Assembly (NCBI GenBank): GCA_007120035.1
Contig: SKON01000062.1
Span: forward strand, 1-58,150
Length of the DNA: 58,150 nucleotides
Origin: Myxococcales bacterium
GTDB lineage: Bacteria; Myxococcota_A; Bradymonadia; Bradymonadales; Bradymonadaceae
Direction of reading: 5' to 3'
A model generated the notes under the pieces. The model was not told where the DNA came from. It worked only from the letters and a program-made list of their open reading frames with translations, and did not search any database. Positions 17,240-26,440 of this stretch are shown here, piece by piece. Each line of letters opens with the position of its first letter. Within the stretch, counting starts at the first letter, position 1. The position numbers and the translations under genes are program-made.

Positions 17240-19555
17240 ATGAAGGCTTTGGTGAAGTTTCGATGGGTCTGGGTCGCGCTGGTGGTGGTGGTGACGGCGA
17301 TCACCGCCGCCGGCCTGGAGCATGCGGTGCAGCCCGACAACGCGCTCACCGTGTGGTTTCTGGAGACCGACCCCCAGCTTCAGACCTATGACGAGTTTCA
17401 GGAGCAGTTCGGCAACGACGAGATCATCCTGCTCCACCTGGAGCGAGAGGCCGGGGTCTTTGACCGAGACTTCCTGCTCGAGGTGAAGGGGCTCGCCGCA
17501 GACCTCGAAGAGGTGATGGGGGTGGAGCGAGTCCACTCCCTGCTCACCGTCCAGGACGCCTGGGACACGCCAGCGGGGCTGGTGTTCCACGAGCTGATTC
17601 CGGACCCGATCCCGGAGGACGAAGAGGCCCTTGAAGTGGCGGCTCGTCGGGTCATGAACAACCCTCTTTTTCAGGGGCGGATCGTCAACGAAGAGGGCAC
17701 CCAGACCCTGGTGTGGGTGGAGATGGCCGTGATGGACGAGCTCGACGCCATGCGGGTTCAGGTGGTCTCCGACGTGAGATCCGTGGCGGCGGACCACTTC
17801 GGGGAGGAGGGGTTCGCGCTGGCCGGGATCGGCGTGATCTATGCCGGGTTGAACGTGATCACCGAGCGGGACTTCGGGATCTTCTTGGGGCTGGGGTACC
17901 TGCTGATGTTCCTGCTCCTGTGGTGGATCTTCCGGCAGTGGCGGATCGTCCTGGCCTCCCTGGGAGTGATCTCCGTGGGGACCGTGGTGGCCCTCGGTGT
18001 GTACGGGTTACTGGGGCATCAGATGAACATGGTGACCGTGGTGATCCCGACGCTGATCATCGTGCTTGGGATCGCCGACGCCGTTCATATGCCGTCGAAC
18101 TTTCTGAAGCTGCGAAGGGATCAGCCCGACCGGCCGGTGCCGGAGTTGGTGGAGGAGACCCTGCGGCTGGTGTTTTTACCGAGTCTGTTGACGACCCTGA
18201 CCACGATGGGGAGTTTTCTGGCCCTGACGAGCTCGCCCATGGCGGTGATCCGGGAGCTGGGGATATTCAGCGCCCTGGGGATCGGGGCGGCTCTCCTGGC
18301 GACCATCGCCTGGATGACCGTGGCGCTGCACAGCCTCCCGGAGTCCTACGAGCCGCCGGAGCATACATGGCTCCTGAAAGTCCTGGACCGGATTCGGGGG
18401 AAGCTCGAGACCCGGCCCAAGGAGATCGCGTTGGCCCTGCTGGCGATGACCGTGGTGGCCGTGGCGTTGGGCAGTCGGGTGGAGGCCGACACCTACACCC
18501 TGGGGTATCTCCCCGATCACCACGAGGTGGTCGTGGACCACGATCGGATCACCGAGCGGTGGGGGCGGTACACGAGCATCGAGTTCTTGTTGCGCCCTGC
18601 CTCGGGGTGGACCGTGCAGGATCCGGAGGTCCTGACGGCGATGGATCTCTTCGTGGGCCGGGTCGTGGAGCATCCCCAGATCCGGCAGGGGTTCAGCCTG
18701 GCCGATCTCTACCGGCGGATGGCGGCGGTGTTCATGACCGAGGAGGGCGAAGAGATCGAGGAGTACCGGGAGGCGTTGACCCCGGAGCAGATCGACCAGC
18801 TCTCCCTGCTGATGTCCATGCAGTCCGTGGAGTGGGACCGGGATCTCCCGGAGTTCGAGCAGAACTTCCTGGCCCCCGTGATGTCCCAGGAGGGCGATCT
18901 GGCGCGGCTGACCTTCACGGCGGAGATGATGAGCGCTCGGTCCTTGGACGAGCTCCTGATCTGGGTCGATGAGGTCGCCACGGACGTCTTCGGAGATCTG
19001 GCGATGGTGGAGCCCGCCGGGTACCTGCCGCTCTATGTAAGGATCATTGAATACGTGACGACCTCGAAGATCCGGGGGTTCTTCATCGCCCTGGGGGTGA
19101 TCTTTTTGATGCTCTTGATCGGGTTGAGGTCGTTCCGGCTGGCCCTGATCGGCTTGCCGGCCAACGTGTTCCCCGTGGCGGTGATGATGGGGGTGATGGG
19201 GCTGGTGGGGATCGACCTGGACATCGCTACGGCCACGGTGGGGGCGATCGTAATCGGGATCGCCATCGACGACAGCGTACACTTTCTCCACCACTGGGGC
19301 CGGGCCGAGGCCCGGGGGTTGAACTGGGAGGGGTGTATGGAGTACGCCTTCGGACACGCAGGGAAAGCAGCGCTGATCACCACGGTGATCATCATGGGCG
19401 GCTTCCCGGTGCTGATGTTGGCCGGGGTGAAGACGGTCTTCTACTTCGGGTTGTTGACGACCGTCGCGGCCGCGGCGGCCCTGGTGGCGGATCTCTTCTT
19501 GCTGCCCCTGCTCCTGAAGATCTGGCCTCCGCGAAGAAGGGAGGCGTCCCCATGA
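17240..19555 (+). CDS. RND/MMPL-type (HAE3) lipid exporter
   Basis: 771 aa with the 12-helix RND plan: one N-terminal helix (residues 9-27), a periplasmic loop (to about 205), five helices (about 210-365), a second helix/loop pair (from about 393), and a last helix block (from about 610). The TM segment 'GAIVIGIAIDDSVHFLHHW' holds the acidic proton-relay residues of MMPL/HpnN-like exporters. Relatives move hopanoids, mycolate precursors and other lipids across or out of the inner membrane. It starts one base after the BtaA-like stop. A LolA-like protein (27055) and DUF1302-like barrel (25010), which often accompany this transporter class, lie a few kb downstream. Confidence 0.88.
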   Translation: MKALVKFRWVWVALVVVVTAITAAGLEHAVQPDNALTVWFLETDPQLQTYDEFQEQFGNDEIILLHLEREAGVFDRDFLLEVKGLAADLEEVMGVERVHSLLTVQDAWDTPAGLVFHELIPDPIPEDEEALEVAARRVMNNPLFQGRIVNEEGTQTLVWVEMAVMDELDAMRVQVVSDVRSVAADHFGEEGFALAGIGVIYAGLNVITERDFGIFLGLGYLLMFLLLWWIFRQWRIVLASLGVISVGTVVALGVYGLLGHQMNMVTVVIPTLIIVLGIADAVHMPSNFLKLRRDQPDRPVPELVEETLRLVFLPSLLTTLTTMGSFLALTSSPMAVIRELGIFSALGIGAALLATIAWMTVALHSLPESYEPPEHTWLLKVLDRIRGKLETRPKEIALALLAMTVVAVALGSRVEADTYTLGYLPDHHEVVVDHDRITERWGRYTSIEFLLRPASGWTVQDPEVLTAMDLFVGRVVEHPQIRQGFSLADLYRRMAAVFMTEEGEEIEEYREALTPEQIDQLSLLMSMQSVEWDRDLPEFEQNFLAPVMSQEGDLARLTFTAEMMSARSLDELLIWVDEVATDVFGDLAMVEPAGYLPLYVRIIEYVTTSKIRGFFIALGVIFLMLLIGLRSFRLALIGLPANVFPVAVMMGVMGLVGIDLDIATATVGAIVIGIAIDDSVHFLHHWGRAEARGLNWEGCMEYAFGHAGKAALITTVIIMGGFPVLMLAGVKTVFYFGLLTTVAAAAALVADLFLLPLLLKIWPPRRREASP

Positions 19556-19565
19556 GAGGAAGGCG

Positions 19566-20084
19566 ATGAGCTACGAAGGCGTGCAGAAGCAGAAGTCCCC
19601 CGGGTGTTTGGTTGTCGGGCTGATCGCCCTGGGGTTGTCGATTCCAGTGATAGGGATTTTGGCGGCACTTTCGATCCCAGCGTTCCTCCGGTTCATGGAG
19701 AGGTCCATCGCCGCAGAGGCGCCGGTCATCGTGGCGTCGATTCAGTCCGAGGTAGAGGCACACTTCGCCCAGGAGTGTTCCTTTCCGCCGTCGCTTCCCC
19801 GGGTCGGAGACGTGGAGATCTGCTGCGGCAACTCCAGCTCTCTTTGTTCTTACGACGCCGATCGGGTGGCCCAATGGACCCAGGCGGGGATTAGCCTCTA
19901 TCAGAATGATGGCTACTTCCTTCCCGAGACGGAGTATCGGGCCGACGGGACTTACGCCATCCGGGCCGTCAGGGATTTTCGGTGTGGGGCGCCTGATCAT
20001 ACCTACGAGGTGATCCTCCACCCCAACTACGACACCTGCACGGTGACCGCCGATCCCGGGGTGATTCATAACGAGTTGCAGTGA
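19566..20084 (+). CDS. Small pilin-like anchored protein
   Basis: 172 aa. The N-terminus holds the hydrophobic helix 'IPVIGILAALSIPAFLRFMERS' (about residues 22-43), closely resembling the type IV pilin helix 'IIGILAAIAIPAFLRYQRRS'. However, the usual prepilin cleavage site (G/FTLIE) is absent: the sequence before it is a run of hydrophobic residues after Pro-Gly-Cys. The mature part has several Cys (ECSFPP, EICCGN, LCS, FRCG, TCT) and would fold in the periplasm. It starts 10 bases after the exporter stop with GAGGAAGG upstream, so it is in the same operon. A pseudopilin-like or simply membrane-anchored accessory protein is likely. Confidence 0.7.
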   Translation: MSYEGVQKQKSPGCLVVGLIALGLSIPVIGILAALSIPAFLRFMERSIAAEAPVIVASIQSEVEAHFAQECSFPPSLPRVGDVEICCGNSSSLCSYDADRVAQWTQAGISLYQNDGYFLPETEYRADGTYAIRAVRDFRCGAPDHTYEVILHPNYDTCTVTADPGVIHNELQ

Positions 20085-20100
20085 GCCTGACGAGCTTTTG

Positions 20101-20128
20101 TTGACGTTATGGGTCGGAAAAGTAAGGT
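20101..20128 (+). promoter_or_regulatory. Possible promoter of the 20187 lipoprotein
   Basis: TTGACG (20101-20106) and TAAGGT (20123-20128) are 16 bases apart, upstream of the ATG at 20187. The -35 is good, the -10 poor. Confidence 0.3.
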
Positions 20129-20186
20129 GTGACCCCTGGTAACCAATGTGCTGTGTTGTTCAGCACCCCTCTGGATTGGAGAAGAG

Positions 20187-20741
20187 ATGAAGCGAACGAA
20201 GTTTTTGGTACTCCTCGTAGGTTTGATCTTTGCGGCGACCGCTTGCGGTGAGCCCGAGGAAAACGACGACAATGGCGATGAAGGCTTCGAAGGCGGGAGC
20301 TTCACGGTCACCGTGACCAACGTCGACGACGGCTGCTTTGACGGCGCGATGAACACCGTGGTGATCCCCTCCGGCGACTCCTCGGAGCTGCCGGCGCCGG
20401 TGTCGATTCCGGACTTCGCCGACCTCCCGGCGGATCTGGACATCCAGTTCAACGAGCCTTTCGACAACGTGACGGGCGTGACCTTCGTGGCCGCCGGAAG
20501 CAACGGCCTGCAGACCGACGGCGACGGATTTGAGCAGACCGGCGTCGACATCGCTCCCGAAGGCGAAGACTGCCTGGCGGACATGATGGTGACCGCTGAC
20601 CTCGTGGCCAGCGACGCCGATACCTTCACCGGTACGGGCACCCTGTCGATCACGTCGACGGAAGGCGATGATTGCCCGGCCTTCCAGGAAGGTCCCCCCT
20701 GTTCGGTTACGACCACCCTGACGGCGACCCGCAACGACTGA
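20187..20741 (+). CDS. Small lipoprotein, paralog of 26437-26985
   Basis: 184 aa. ATG 20187 follows GGAGAAG. Signal peptide: KRTKFLVLLVGLIFAATAC with lipobox ATAC, then an acidic Asp/Glu/Asn linker. The body has four conserved Cys and shares its pattern with the minus-strand lipoprotein at 26437: 'DDGCFDGAMNTVVIPSG' against 'DDQCLDGGLNPLFMPQG', 'EDCLADMMVTADL' against 'GDCAVELSGTVHVDL', 'DDCPAFQEGPPCSVTTTL' against 'ERCPADMPTSCAVLLSF'. Function unknown; probably attached to the outer membrane. The two paralogs bracket the HMGR-kinase, TULIP-like and barrel genes. Confidence 0.75.
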   Translation: MKRTKFLVLLVGLIFAATACGEPEENDDNGDEGFEGGSFTVTVTNVDDGCFDGAMNTVVIPSGDSSELPAPVSIPDFADLPADLDIQFNEPFDNVTGVTFVAAGSNGLQTDGDGFEQTGVDIAPEGEDCLADMMVTADLVASDADTFTGTGTLSITSTEGDDCPAFQEGPPCSVTTTLTATRND

Positions 20742-20763
20742 TGGGAGACCGGCTCATACGCGA

Positions 20764-23178
20764 GTGAACGTGAAGGACACAGAAACAGAGGTGTCCCCCG
20801 AGTTGGACACCGGGGTGGAGTCAATTCCAGCCCGGGGCCAGCAGACCGAGGCGGCCCGATTGGAGCGCCTGGAGTTCACTCGCGAGCAGACCGGGGCGTC
20901 TCTTGCCTCCGTGCAGGAGACGTCCCTGGTCGCGCGTCGCTTGACCTCGAATATCGAAAACCTGGTGGGGTCTGTGGAGATCCCCGTGGGGTTGGCCGGG
21001 CCGCTCCTCTTCCACGGCCAAGAGGTGGAGGGCGTGGCCTACGCGCCGATGGCCACCACGGAAGGGACCCTGGTGGCGTCGGCCTGCCGGGGAGCCCGGG
21101 CCATCACTCGGTCCGGCGGCGTGGTCACCCGGGTGTTGAGCCAGCGGATGCTGAGGGCCCCACTCTTCGTGCACTCTTCGCTGCGTGGGGCGCTTCTCTT
21201 CAGCCAGTGGCTCACGGACCACCACGAGGAGATCGCCGCTGTCGCAAGCGAGGTGTCGCGGTATGCGCGGCTGATCGAGATCCGCCCGGTGTTGCTGGGT
21301 CGTCATGTGCACGCTCAGTTCGTGTACGAGACCGCCGACGCCGCCGGTCAGAATATGACCACGAGTTGCACCTGGCATGCCTGCCAGTGGATCCTTGAGC
21401 AGATGAGCTTCATCGACGAGGTGACCTTCGAGAACTTCGTGATCGACGGCAACATGAGCAGCGACAAGAAGGTCAGCTATCAGTCCTTCGCGTCGGGGCG
21501 AGGCACCCGGGTGGTGGCCGAGGCCTTCCTGAGCAGGGCGGCGCTGCAGGAGGTCTTGAAGGTCTCGCCGGAGCAGCTCCTGAAGACCCATCAGGCGTTC
21601 TTGGCCGGGAGTATCCAGGCCGGAATGGTGGGGTTCAACATCAACGTGTCCAACGTGATCGCCGCCGTGTTCACCGCCACGGGCCAGGACATCGGTTGCG
21701 TCCACGAATCCAGCCTGGGGCAGCTCTATCTGGAGCAGGAGGGCGATGGGGTGATGGCGAGCCTCCTGCTGCCGGGGCTGATCGTGGGGACCGTTGGCGG
21801 CGGGACCCATCTGGAGAATCAGCGGGACTACCTGGAGATGATGGGGTGCGCCGGCGCCGGCAAAGGGCGGCGATTGGCGGAGATCATCGCCGGGTATTGT
21901 CTGGCCCTGGACCTCTCGACGCTCTCGGCGATCGCCGCCGGCCATTTCGCGCAGGCTCATGAGCGCCTGGGGAGAAATCGGCCCGTGGAGTGGTTGCAGG
22001 CCGAGGACCTTACCCCGGAGTTCTTTGAGGGGCTGCTGCGAGAGGAGCTGGGGGAGCCCGGGTTGAGAGTGCTCACCGCCGAGGGCCGGTCTGACGCCGA
22101 ACTGGGGAGCAGTATCATCACGGAGCTCACAGCCCGGAAGGTCCGCAAGCTGGTGGGCCACTTCCCGACCCGACTGGAGGTGGAGCGACGTGGGGAGCGG
22201 GAGACCGTCGAGGTGATCGCCAAGATCAAGCCCATGGACGATGAGATCTTGCTGATGCTGAACAGCATGGCCACGATGTGTGGGCCCGCCGTGGCGTCGA
22301 ACTTCTCGAAGTTCAAAGGGCGATTGGAGTTTACGGGCTCCGATCAGCGGGAGGTCGAGCTCTACGGAGTCAAAGACGACCGATTCACCAGGCACGTCCC
22401 GAAGGTCTACGGGAGGCTCCTGGAGCCAGAGCGGGAAGCCTTCGCCGTGGTCTTGGAGCACGTCCAGGGCGTGGAGTTGAAGGACAGCGCCGACGATGTC
22501 AGCCAGTGGCAGCGAGAGCACCTGGAGGCCGCGATCCGGGGTATCGCCGAGATCCACGGGATCTGGTACGGACGCACCGGTGGCCTTATCGATCAGCCCT
22601 GGATGGCCCCGGCCCAGACGGCCCAGTCCATGGCGGAGATGACGCCCCTTTGGCGAAGCCTCGCCGACCACGCTCGCCAGGAGTTTCCCCGGTGGTACTC
22701 CCAGGAGGAGTTCGACGAGACCCAGGGAATCATCGACGGGTTAGAAGAGTGGTTCGGCGAGTACGAGGCGTTGCCGAAGACCCTGGTGCATAACGACTTC
22801 AACCCTCGGAACCTCTGCTTCCGGCGGGACGCCGGGGGAGAGCCCAGGGTGTGCATCTACGATTGGGAGCTGGCAGCCCTGGCACCACCGCAGCGAGATC
22901 TGGCCGAACTCCTGGCCTTCGTCTTAGGACAAGACGCCGCACCGGAAGAGGTGGAGGCCTATGTGGAGCTTCACCGCCGAGCGCTCTCGGAGGCCGTCGA
23001 CCAGGAGATCGACGGGGTCCAATGGCGCCGTGGGTATCACCTGGCGCTCCTGGATCTGACGGTGAACCGGTTCGGGCTCTACTTGATGGCGCATACCTTC
23101 CGTCACTACGGGTTCATGGAGCGCACCGTGGCCACTCTGCGGAGGTTACGGGAAATTGAAGGGCCCCTCCGAGGGTGA
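20764..23178 (+). CDS. HMG-CoA reductase (class I) fused to an APH/choline-kinase-type phosphotransferase
   Basis: 804 aa, GTG start. Residues about 30-415 are a class I HMG-CoA reductase: NLVGSVEIPVGLAGPL (67-82), PMATTEGTLVAS with Glu100, DAAGQNM (192-198), SDKK with Lys235, TGQD with Asp309, GTVGGGTHL (342-350) and LSAIAAGHF with His394. These match the four catalytic residues Glu559, Lys691, Asp767 and His866 of the human enzyme. Residues about 480-790 form a second domain of the aminoglycoside-phosphotransferase/choline-kinase fold: KIKP (487-490), hinge LEHVQGVEL (564-572), catalytic loop HNDFNPRN (676-683) and YDWE (699-702). HMGR makes mevalonate from HMG-CoA with NADPH. The fused kinase could phosphorylate mevalonate, a lipid alcohol or another metabolite; that is inference. 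I know of no described protein with this architecture. The gene lies 22 bases after a lipoprotein and 6 bases before the TULIP-like gene. Confidence 0.88.
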   Translation: MNVKDTETEVSPELDTGVESIPARGQQTEAARLERLEFTREQTGASLASVQETSLVARRLTSNIENLVGSVEIPVGLAGPLLFHGQEVEGVAYAPMATTEGTLVASACRGARAITRSGGVVTRVLSQRMLRAPLFVHSSLRGALLFSQWLTDHHEEIAAVASEVSRYARLIEIRPVLLGRHVHAQFVYETADAAGQNMTTSCTWHACQWILEQMSFIDEVTFENFVIDGNMSSDKKVSYQSFASGRGTRVVAEAFLSRAALQEVLKVSPEQLLKTHQAFLAGSIQAGMVGFNINVSNVIAAVFTATGQDIGCVHESSLGQLYLEQEGDGVMASLLLPGLIVGTVGGGTHLENQRDYLEMMGCAGAGKGRRLAEIIAGYCLALDLSTLSAIAAGHFAQAHERLGRNRPVEWLQAEDLTPEFFEGLLREELGEPGLRVLTAEGRSDAELGSSIITELTARKVRKLVGHFPTRLEVERRGERETVEVIAKIKPMDDEILLMLNSMATMCGPAVASNFSKFKGRLEFTGSDQREVELYGVKDDRFTRHVPKVYGRLLEPEREAFAVVLEHVQGVELKDSADDVSQWQREHLEAAIRGIAEIHGIWYGRTGGLIDQPWMAPAQTAQSMAEMTPLWRSLADHARQEFPRWYSQEEFDETQGIIDGLEEWFGEYEALPKTLVHNDFNPRNLCFRRDAGGEPRVCIYDWELAALAPPQRDLAELLAFVLGQDAAPEEVEAYVELHRRALSEAVDQEIDGVQWRRGYHLALLDLTVNRFGLYLMAHTFRHYGFMERTVATLRRLREIEGPLRG

Positions 23179-23184
23179 TAGGTT

Positions 23185-24993
23185 GTGCTCATGATGAATG
23201 CACGGGTGGTTTCAGTTGTGGGGGTGGTTTGTCTGGGGTTCATCCTGGGCTGTGGGACGGACACCATCGTGGTGGAGACCCCGGACGTGGCCGCCGCCGG
23301 GGATCGGGTTCATCCCAAGCTGGTGGTGACCTCGCCCGTATCGGGGACCTTCGCGACCACGCCGGAGGTGACCATCGAAGGAACCCTGGAGGTCGGTTCG
23401 GCCCCGGTGGAGCTGACGATTAACGGGGATCTCGTGCCGGTCACCGACGGTGCGTTCGCCCATACCGTGACGTTGCGGTCGGGGCCGAATTTGATCGGCC
23501 TGCGGGCTGACGCCGAAGACCGGGGACGAGCCGTGGGAGCCGTGACGGTCTATGGGCCCCGGGTGTATGAGCCCGGGGAGATGATCTATGAGGCGATGCT
23601 GGTCCACCTGGGGCAGGCGTTTCTGGACAATGATACGGCGGAGCTCGACGACGTGGCCGGGATCCTGCAGGCTCTGCTCCAGGACGACGAGTTTCTGGAG
23701 AGCTTCTTCGAAGAGCCCTACGAGATCGGGGAGGACAGTGAGCTCTGGGTGGAACATGTGTTTCTCTCCGACGTGTCCATCGATCTCGAGGCAGGGCCGG
23801 CCTGTCTGACCACGGAGATCATTCTCGGCGATGCCCGAGGCCAGGGGGGGACCGTGGAGATCGATCTTCTGGCCACGGGGAGCGGGGCTCTTCTGGGAGA
23901 GTTGATCATGCTCCGGGCGGAACGGGTGCGGATCGCGGCGTTGATCTGTCCCGAGGTCGGTGTGCAGGGGCTGGACTTTGAGATCCTCGACCCGGCGGTG
24001 AACTTCACGGGGTTCGCGCTCTCCACCGAGGAGTATCCCGACCTCGCGGAGGAGATGCCGGCGGTCAACGACGCCCTGGCTACCATCGCCGAGAGCGCGC
24101 TGGCGTCGTGGATCGGCAATTCCCTCTCGGATCTGCTCCTGGAGCTGATCGCCGATCTGGCCACCACCTATGTGTTCGGTGAGGCCCCGGAGATCACGGC
24201 GCAGTTCAGTCTGGAGGACGCTCAGGTCCACTCCGGGGGGCTGGTCTTGGAGTACGGTGTGCGGTTCTCGACCCCCCCGGGGCTCGAGGGGTTGCCGGCC
24301 CATATCGGGTCGCCACGGACGATCGACCCCGGGCTCCCGCTGGCCTTCTCCGACGCTCCGATCGCGGTGGCGCTCTCCGATGACGCCTTGAATCAGATCC
24401 TCTTCTCGAGCTGGTACGGCGGTGGTGTGAGCGCCTTTGAGTTCCCGCCGGAGGCGTTGGAGGCGCTGCCGGAGATCTTCCAGCCCATCACCAGCTTCGA
24501 GATAGATCTGGTGGTCCCCCCCGCGTTTGTGCTCCCCCGGGAAGAAGAGGACTTCGCCTACGACCTGGCCGTCGGGGCGTTGCCGATGCGGATCCTGGCC
24601 GACCAGGATCGGTACTTCGACATGGAGATTCACTTTCAGGCCGGCGTCGGTGTGGAGCTCGACGAGGAGGGGCTCCTGGCGATGGCCATCGACAATCGAG
24701 CCCAGCGGATCCTGGTGTTGGCCGCGGTCCACGAGGCCCCGGAGGTCCACGACCCCGGCGATATCGCCGCCTTACTGCGGATGATGGTGCCGTCGATCCT
24801 GGGAGAGATGAACGTGACCATGCCGGGGTTTCCGATCCCGTCGCTGGACCTGAGCCTCTTCAGCGAGGGGCTCTCGGGGTTTCAGGGGCGAGAGCTCACC
24901 CTGATCCCCGAGGGGTTGCGTCGGGGAGGCGACGGAGGGGGCTATCTGATCGTGGAGGGCGGCATCGGCGAGGTGGAGATCACCGCCGACTGA
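23185..24993 (+). CDS. TULIP/BPI-like lipid-binding lipoprotein (predicted)
   Basis: 602 aa. GTG 23185 has GAGGG 9 bases upstream; ATG 23191 is a second choice. Signal peptide with lipobox LGC (VVCLGFILGCG). Residues about 45-115 look like an Ig-type beta domain (VTIEGTLEVGSAPVELTING...). The C-terminal half recalls the BPI/LBP fold: 'IAVALSDDALNQILFSSWYGGG', then near the end 'PSLDLSLFSEGLSGFQGREL'. TULIP proteins carry lipids in a hydrophobic groove, so this could accept or ferry the product of the neighbouring enzymes in the periplasm. The fold call rests on short patterns only. It lies 6 bases after the HMGR-kinase gene and ends 16 bases from the convergent barrel gene. Confidence 0.65.
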   Translation: MLMMNARVVSVVGVVCLGFILGCGTDTIVVETPDVAAAGDRVHPKLVVTSPVSGTFATTPEVTIEGTLEVGSAPVELTINGDLVPVTDGAFAHTVTLRSGPNLIGLRADAEDRGRAVGAVTVYGPRVYEPGEMIYEAMLVHLGQAFLDNDTAELDDVAGILQALLQDDEFLESFFEEPYEIGEDSELWVEHVFLSDVSIDLEAGPACLTTEIILGDARGQGGTVEIDLLATGSGALLGELIMLRAERVRIAALICPEVGVQGLDFEILDPAVNFTGFALSTEEYPDLAEEMPAVNDALATIAESALASWIGNSLSDLLLELIADLATTYVFGEAPEITAQFSLEDAQVHSGGLVLEYGVRFSTPPGLEGLPAHIGSPRTIDPGLPLAFSDAPIAVALSDDALNQILFSSWYGGGVSAFEFPPEALEALPEIFQPITSFEIDLVVPPAFVLPREEEDFAYDLAVGALPMRILADQDRYFDMEIHFQAGVGVELDEEGLLAMAIDNRAQRILVLAAVHEAPEVHDPGDIAALLRMMVPSILGEMNVTMPGFPIPSLDLSLFSEGLSGFQGRELTLIPEGLRRGGDGGGYLIVEGGIGEVEITAD

Positions 24994-25009
24994 ACCGGGG
25001 CCGGGATGC

Positions 25010-26440
25010 TCAGAAGTGAGCCGTGGCGGTGATGCGGGCTTCGGAGAGGGCGGAGAACCGGCCCAGGGTAGTGTCTTCCTGGCCGGCTTGCAGCAACCCC
25101 GAGGCCCGCAGCTCCAGACGGTCGGCGAACCGGTAGAGCACGTGGGCCCGGGTGGTGAACCCGAAGGCGTCGAACCGCTGGCTGGCCTCGGCGCCGCCGG
25201 TGAACTCGAACTCCAAGGGGCCCTCAAACGCCGGGGTTCGCAGGGTGACAAGCCCGTAGTGGTTTAGGTCCTCGAAGTCTCGCTCCAGCAGGAACCCGAA
25301 GAAGTACTGAAAGTTCAGGTAGAACCGGTCGCCCACGGTGGTGTCCGCCCCGAGGACCAGGTTGGGGTAGGGCGTTCCCGATTGGGTGACGGCCCGGATG
25401 TCGTCGTCGGGGGCCTCGTCGATCACGTTGAGCCGTTCCAGGTCGAGCATTCGGTCTCGGGTGATGAAGAGCTCCGTGCGGGACGGGAAGACCACCACGG
25501 CGTCGATCCAGCCCGTCCAGGCGTTCCCGATGGGGGCCCGGGTCTCAAAGGCCACCATATGAAGCCAGGGGTACCGCAGGTTCACGAGGAGATCCGTCCG
25601 GTTGCCGCTGAAGAAGTTCTCCGGCGCCACCTCGCCGGAGAGCTGGGGCAGGTTGTCTCGGCCCGTGTAAAACCCAAGGGCGAAGTCGGCGATGGGGGCG
25701 GCCCAGTCAAGGCGGAAGGCGAAGGCGCTCTCCCGGATGGACTGACGGGGGATCTCGATGCGGGTGCGGACGTCGTTGATCTCCGGGGCGTCGCCGGGGA
25801 GCTCCCCGTCGAAGTCCAGGTCGTCGGCGGCGTCGGGCCCGGCCAGGACGTTCACGAGGCGGCCGCTGAGGAGGCTGGGGATGAAGAAGGGAAACCAGGT
25901 CGCCGAGAAGGTCAGCGACGACCGGTAGAAGTCGGCGTGGACCGCCGGGGCGGCCAACCGTTGGTCGAAGACCGTGGGGTCGCTGAAGTCCATGGGGCTG
26001 AGGCGGTCGGCGGGGCTGTACCCGTCGCCGGTGCCCCAGCGGCGAGTCTGGGCGCCGATCCGGAGATCGAGATCGTCGTGGAAGATCCCGTAGGCCGAGA
26101 TCCAGGCGTCGGTGATGCGCAGATCCACGGGTTGGACTCGGCTGAACTCTCCGGCGTCCTCAAGGCGCCGGACATCGGGGGTGTTGTTGTTGTGGAGGCT
26201 CACTCCGCCCCGGGTGGCCACCTGAGGCCCCAACTCGGCGTCGAGTTGGAACGCCAGGACGTTTCGGTTCTCGTAGTCCAAGAACTGACATCCGAAGGGG
26301 CAGCTGAAGAGGTACACCCCGAAAGAGGACGAGGCGGAGCCGCTGAACTCCAGGGTCTCCGCCGTCGCCTCTGAAGAGGGCAGGAGCGCTAGGGGCAGTG
26401 AGAACAGGAGGGCTGCGGCCAGCCGAAGTGGCCCGTTCAT
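25010..26440 (-). CDS. DUF1302-like outer-membrane beta-barrel protein
   Basis: 476 aa. Cleavable signal peptide (PLRLAAALLFSLPLALLPSSEATAE is the N-terminal stretch; cut near residue 27), then alternating amphipathic strands to a C-terminal Phe (ATAHF*), as in Bam-assembled barrels. The segment 'RWGTGDGYSPADRLSPMDFSD' matches the 'WG-x-G-D/N-x-x-D-x-x-N/S-P-x-D' signature of DUF1302 proteins, which often co-occur with HAE3 RND exporters and LolA-like proteins. Start ATG 26440 overlaps the stop of the upstream lipoprotein gene (ATGA), so the two are coupled. Predicted to be the outer-membrane part of the export route; substrate not known. Confidence 0.72.
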   Translation of the reverse strand: MNGPLRLAAALLFSLPLALLPSSEATAETLEFSGSASSSFGVYLFSCPFGCQFLDYENRNVLAFQLDAELGPQVATRGGVSLHNNNTPDVRRLEDAGEFSRVQPVDLRITDAWISAYGIFHDDLDLRIGAQTRRWGTGDGYSPADRLSPMDFSDPTVFDQRLAAPAVHADFYRSSLTFSATWFPFFIPSLLSGRLVNVLAGPDAADDLDFDGELPGDAPEINDVRTRIEIPRQSIRESAFAFRLDWAAPIADFALGFYTGRDNLPQLSGEVAPENFFSGNRTDLLVNLRYPWLHMVAFETRAPIGNAWTGWIDAVVVFPSRTELFITRDRMLDLERLNVIDEAPDDDIRAVTQSGTPYPNLVLGADTTVGDRFYLNFQYFFGFLLERDFEDLNHYGLVTLRTPAFEGPLEFEFTGGAEASQRFDAFGFTTRAHVLYRFADRLELRASGLLQAGQEDTTLGRFSALSEARITATAHF

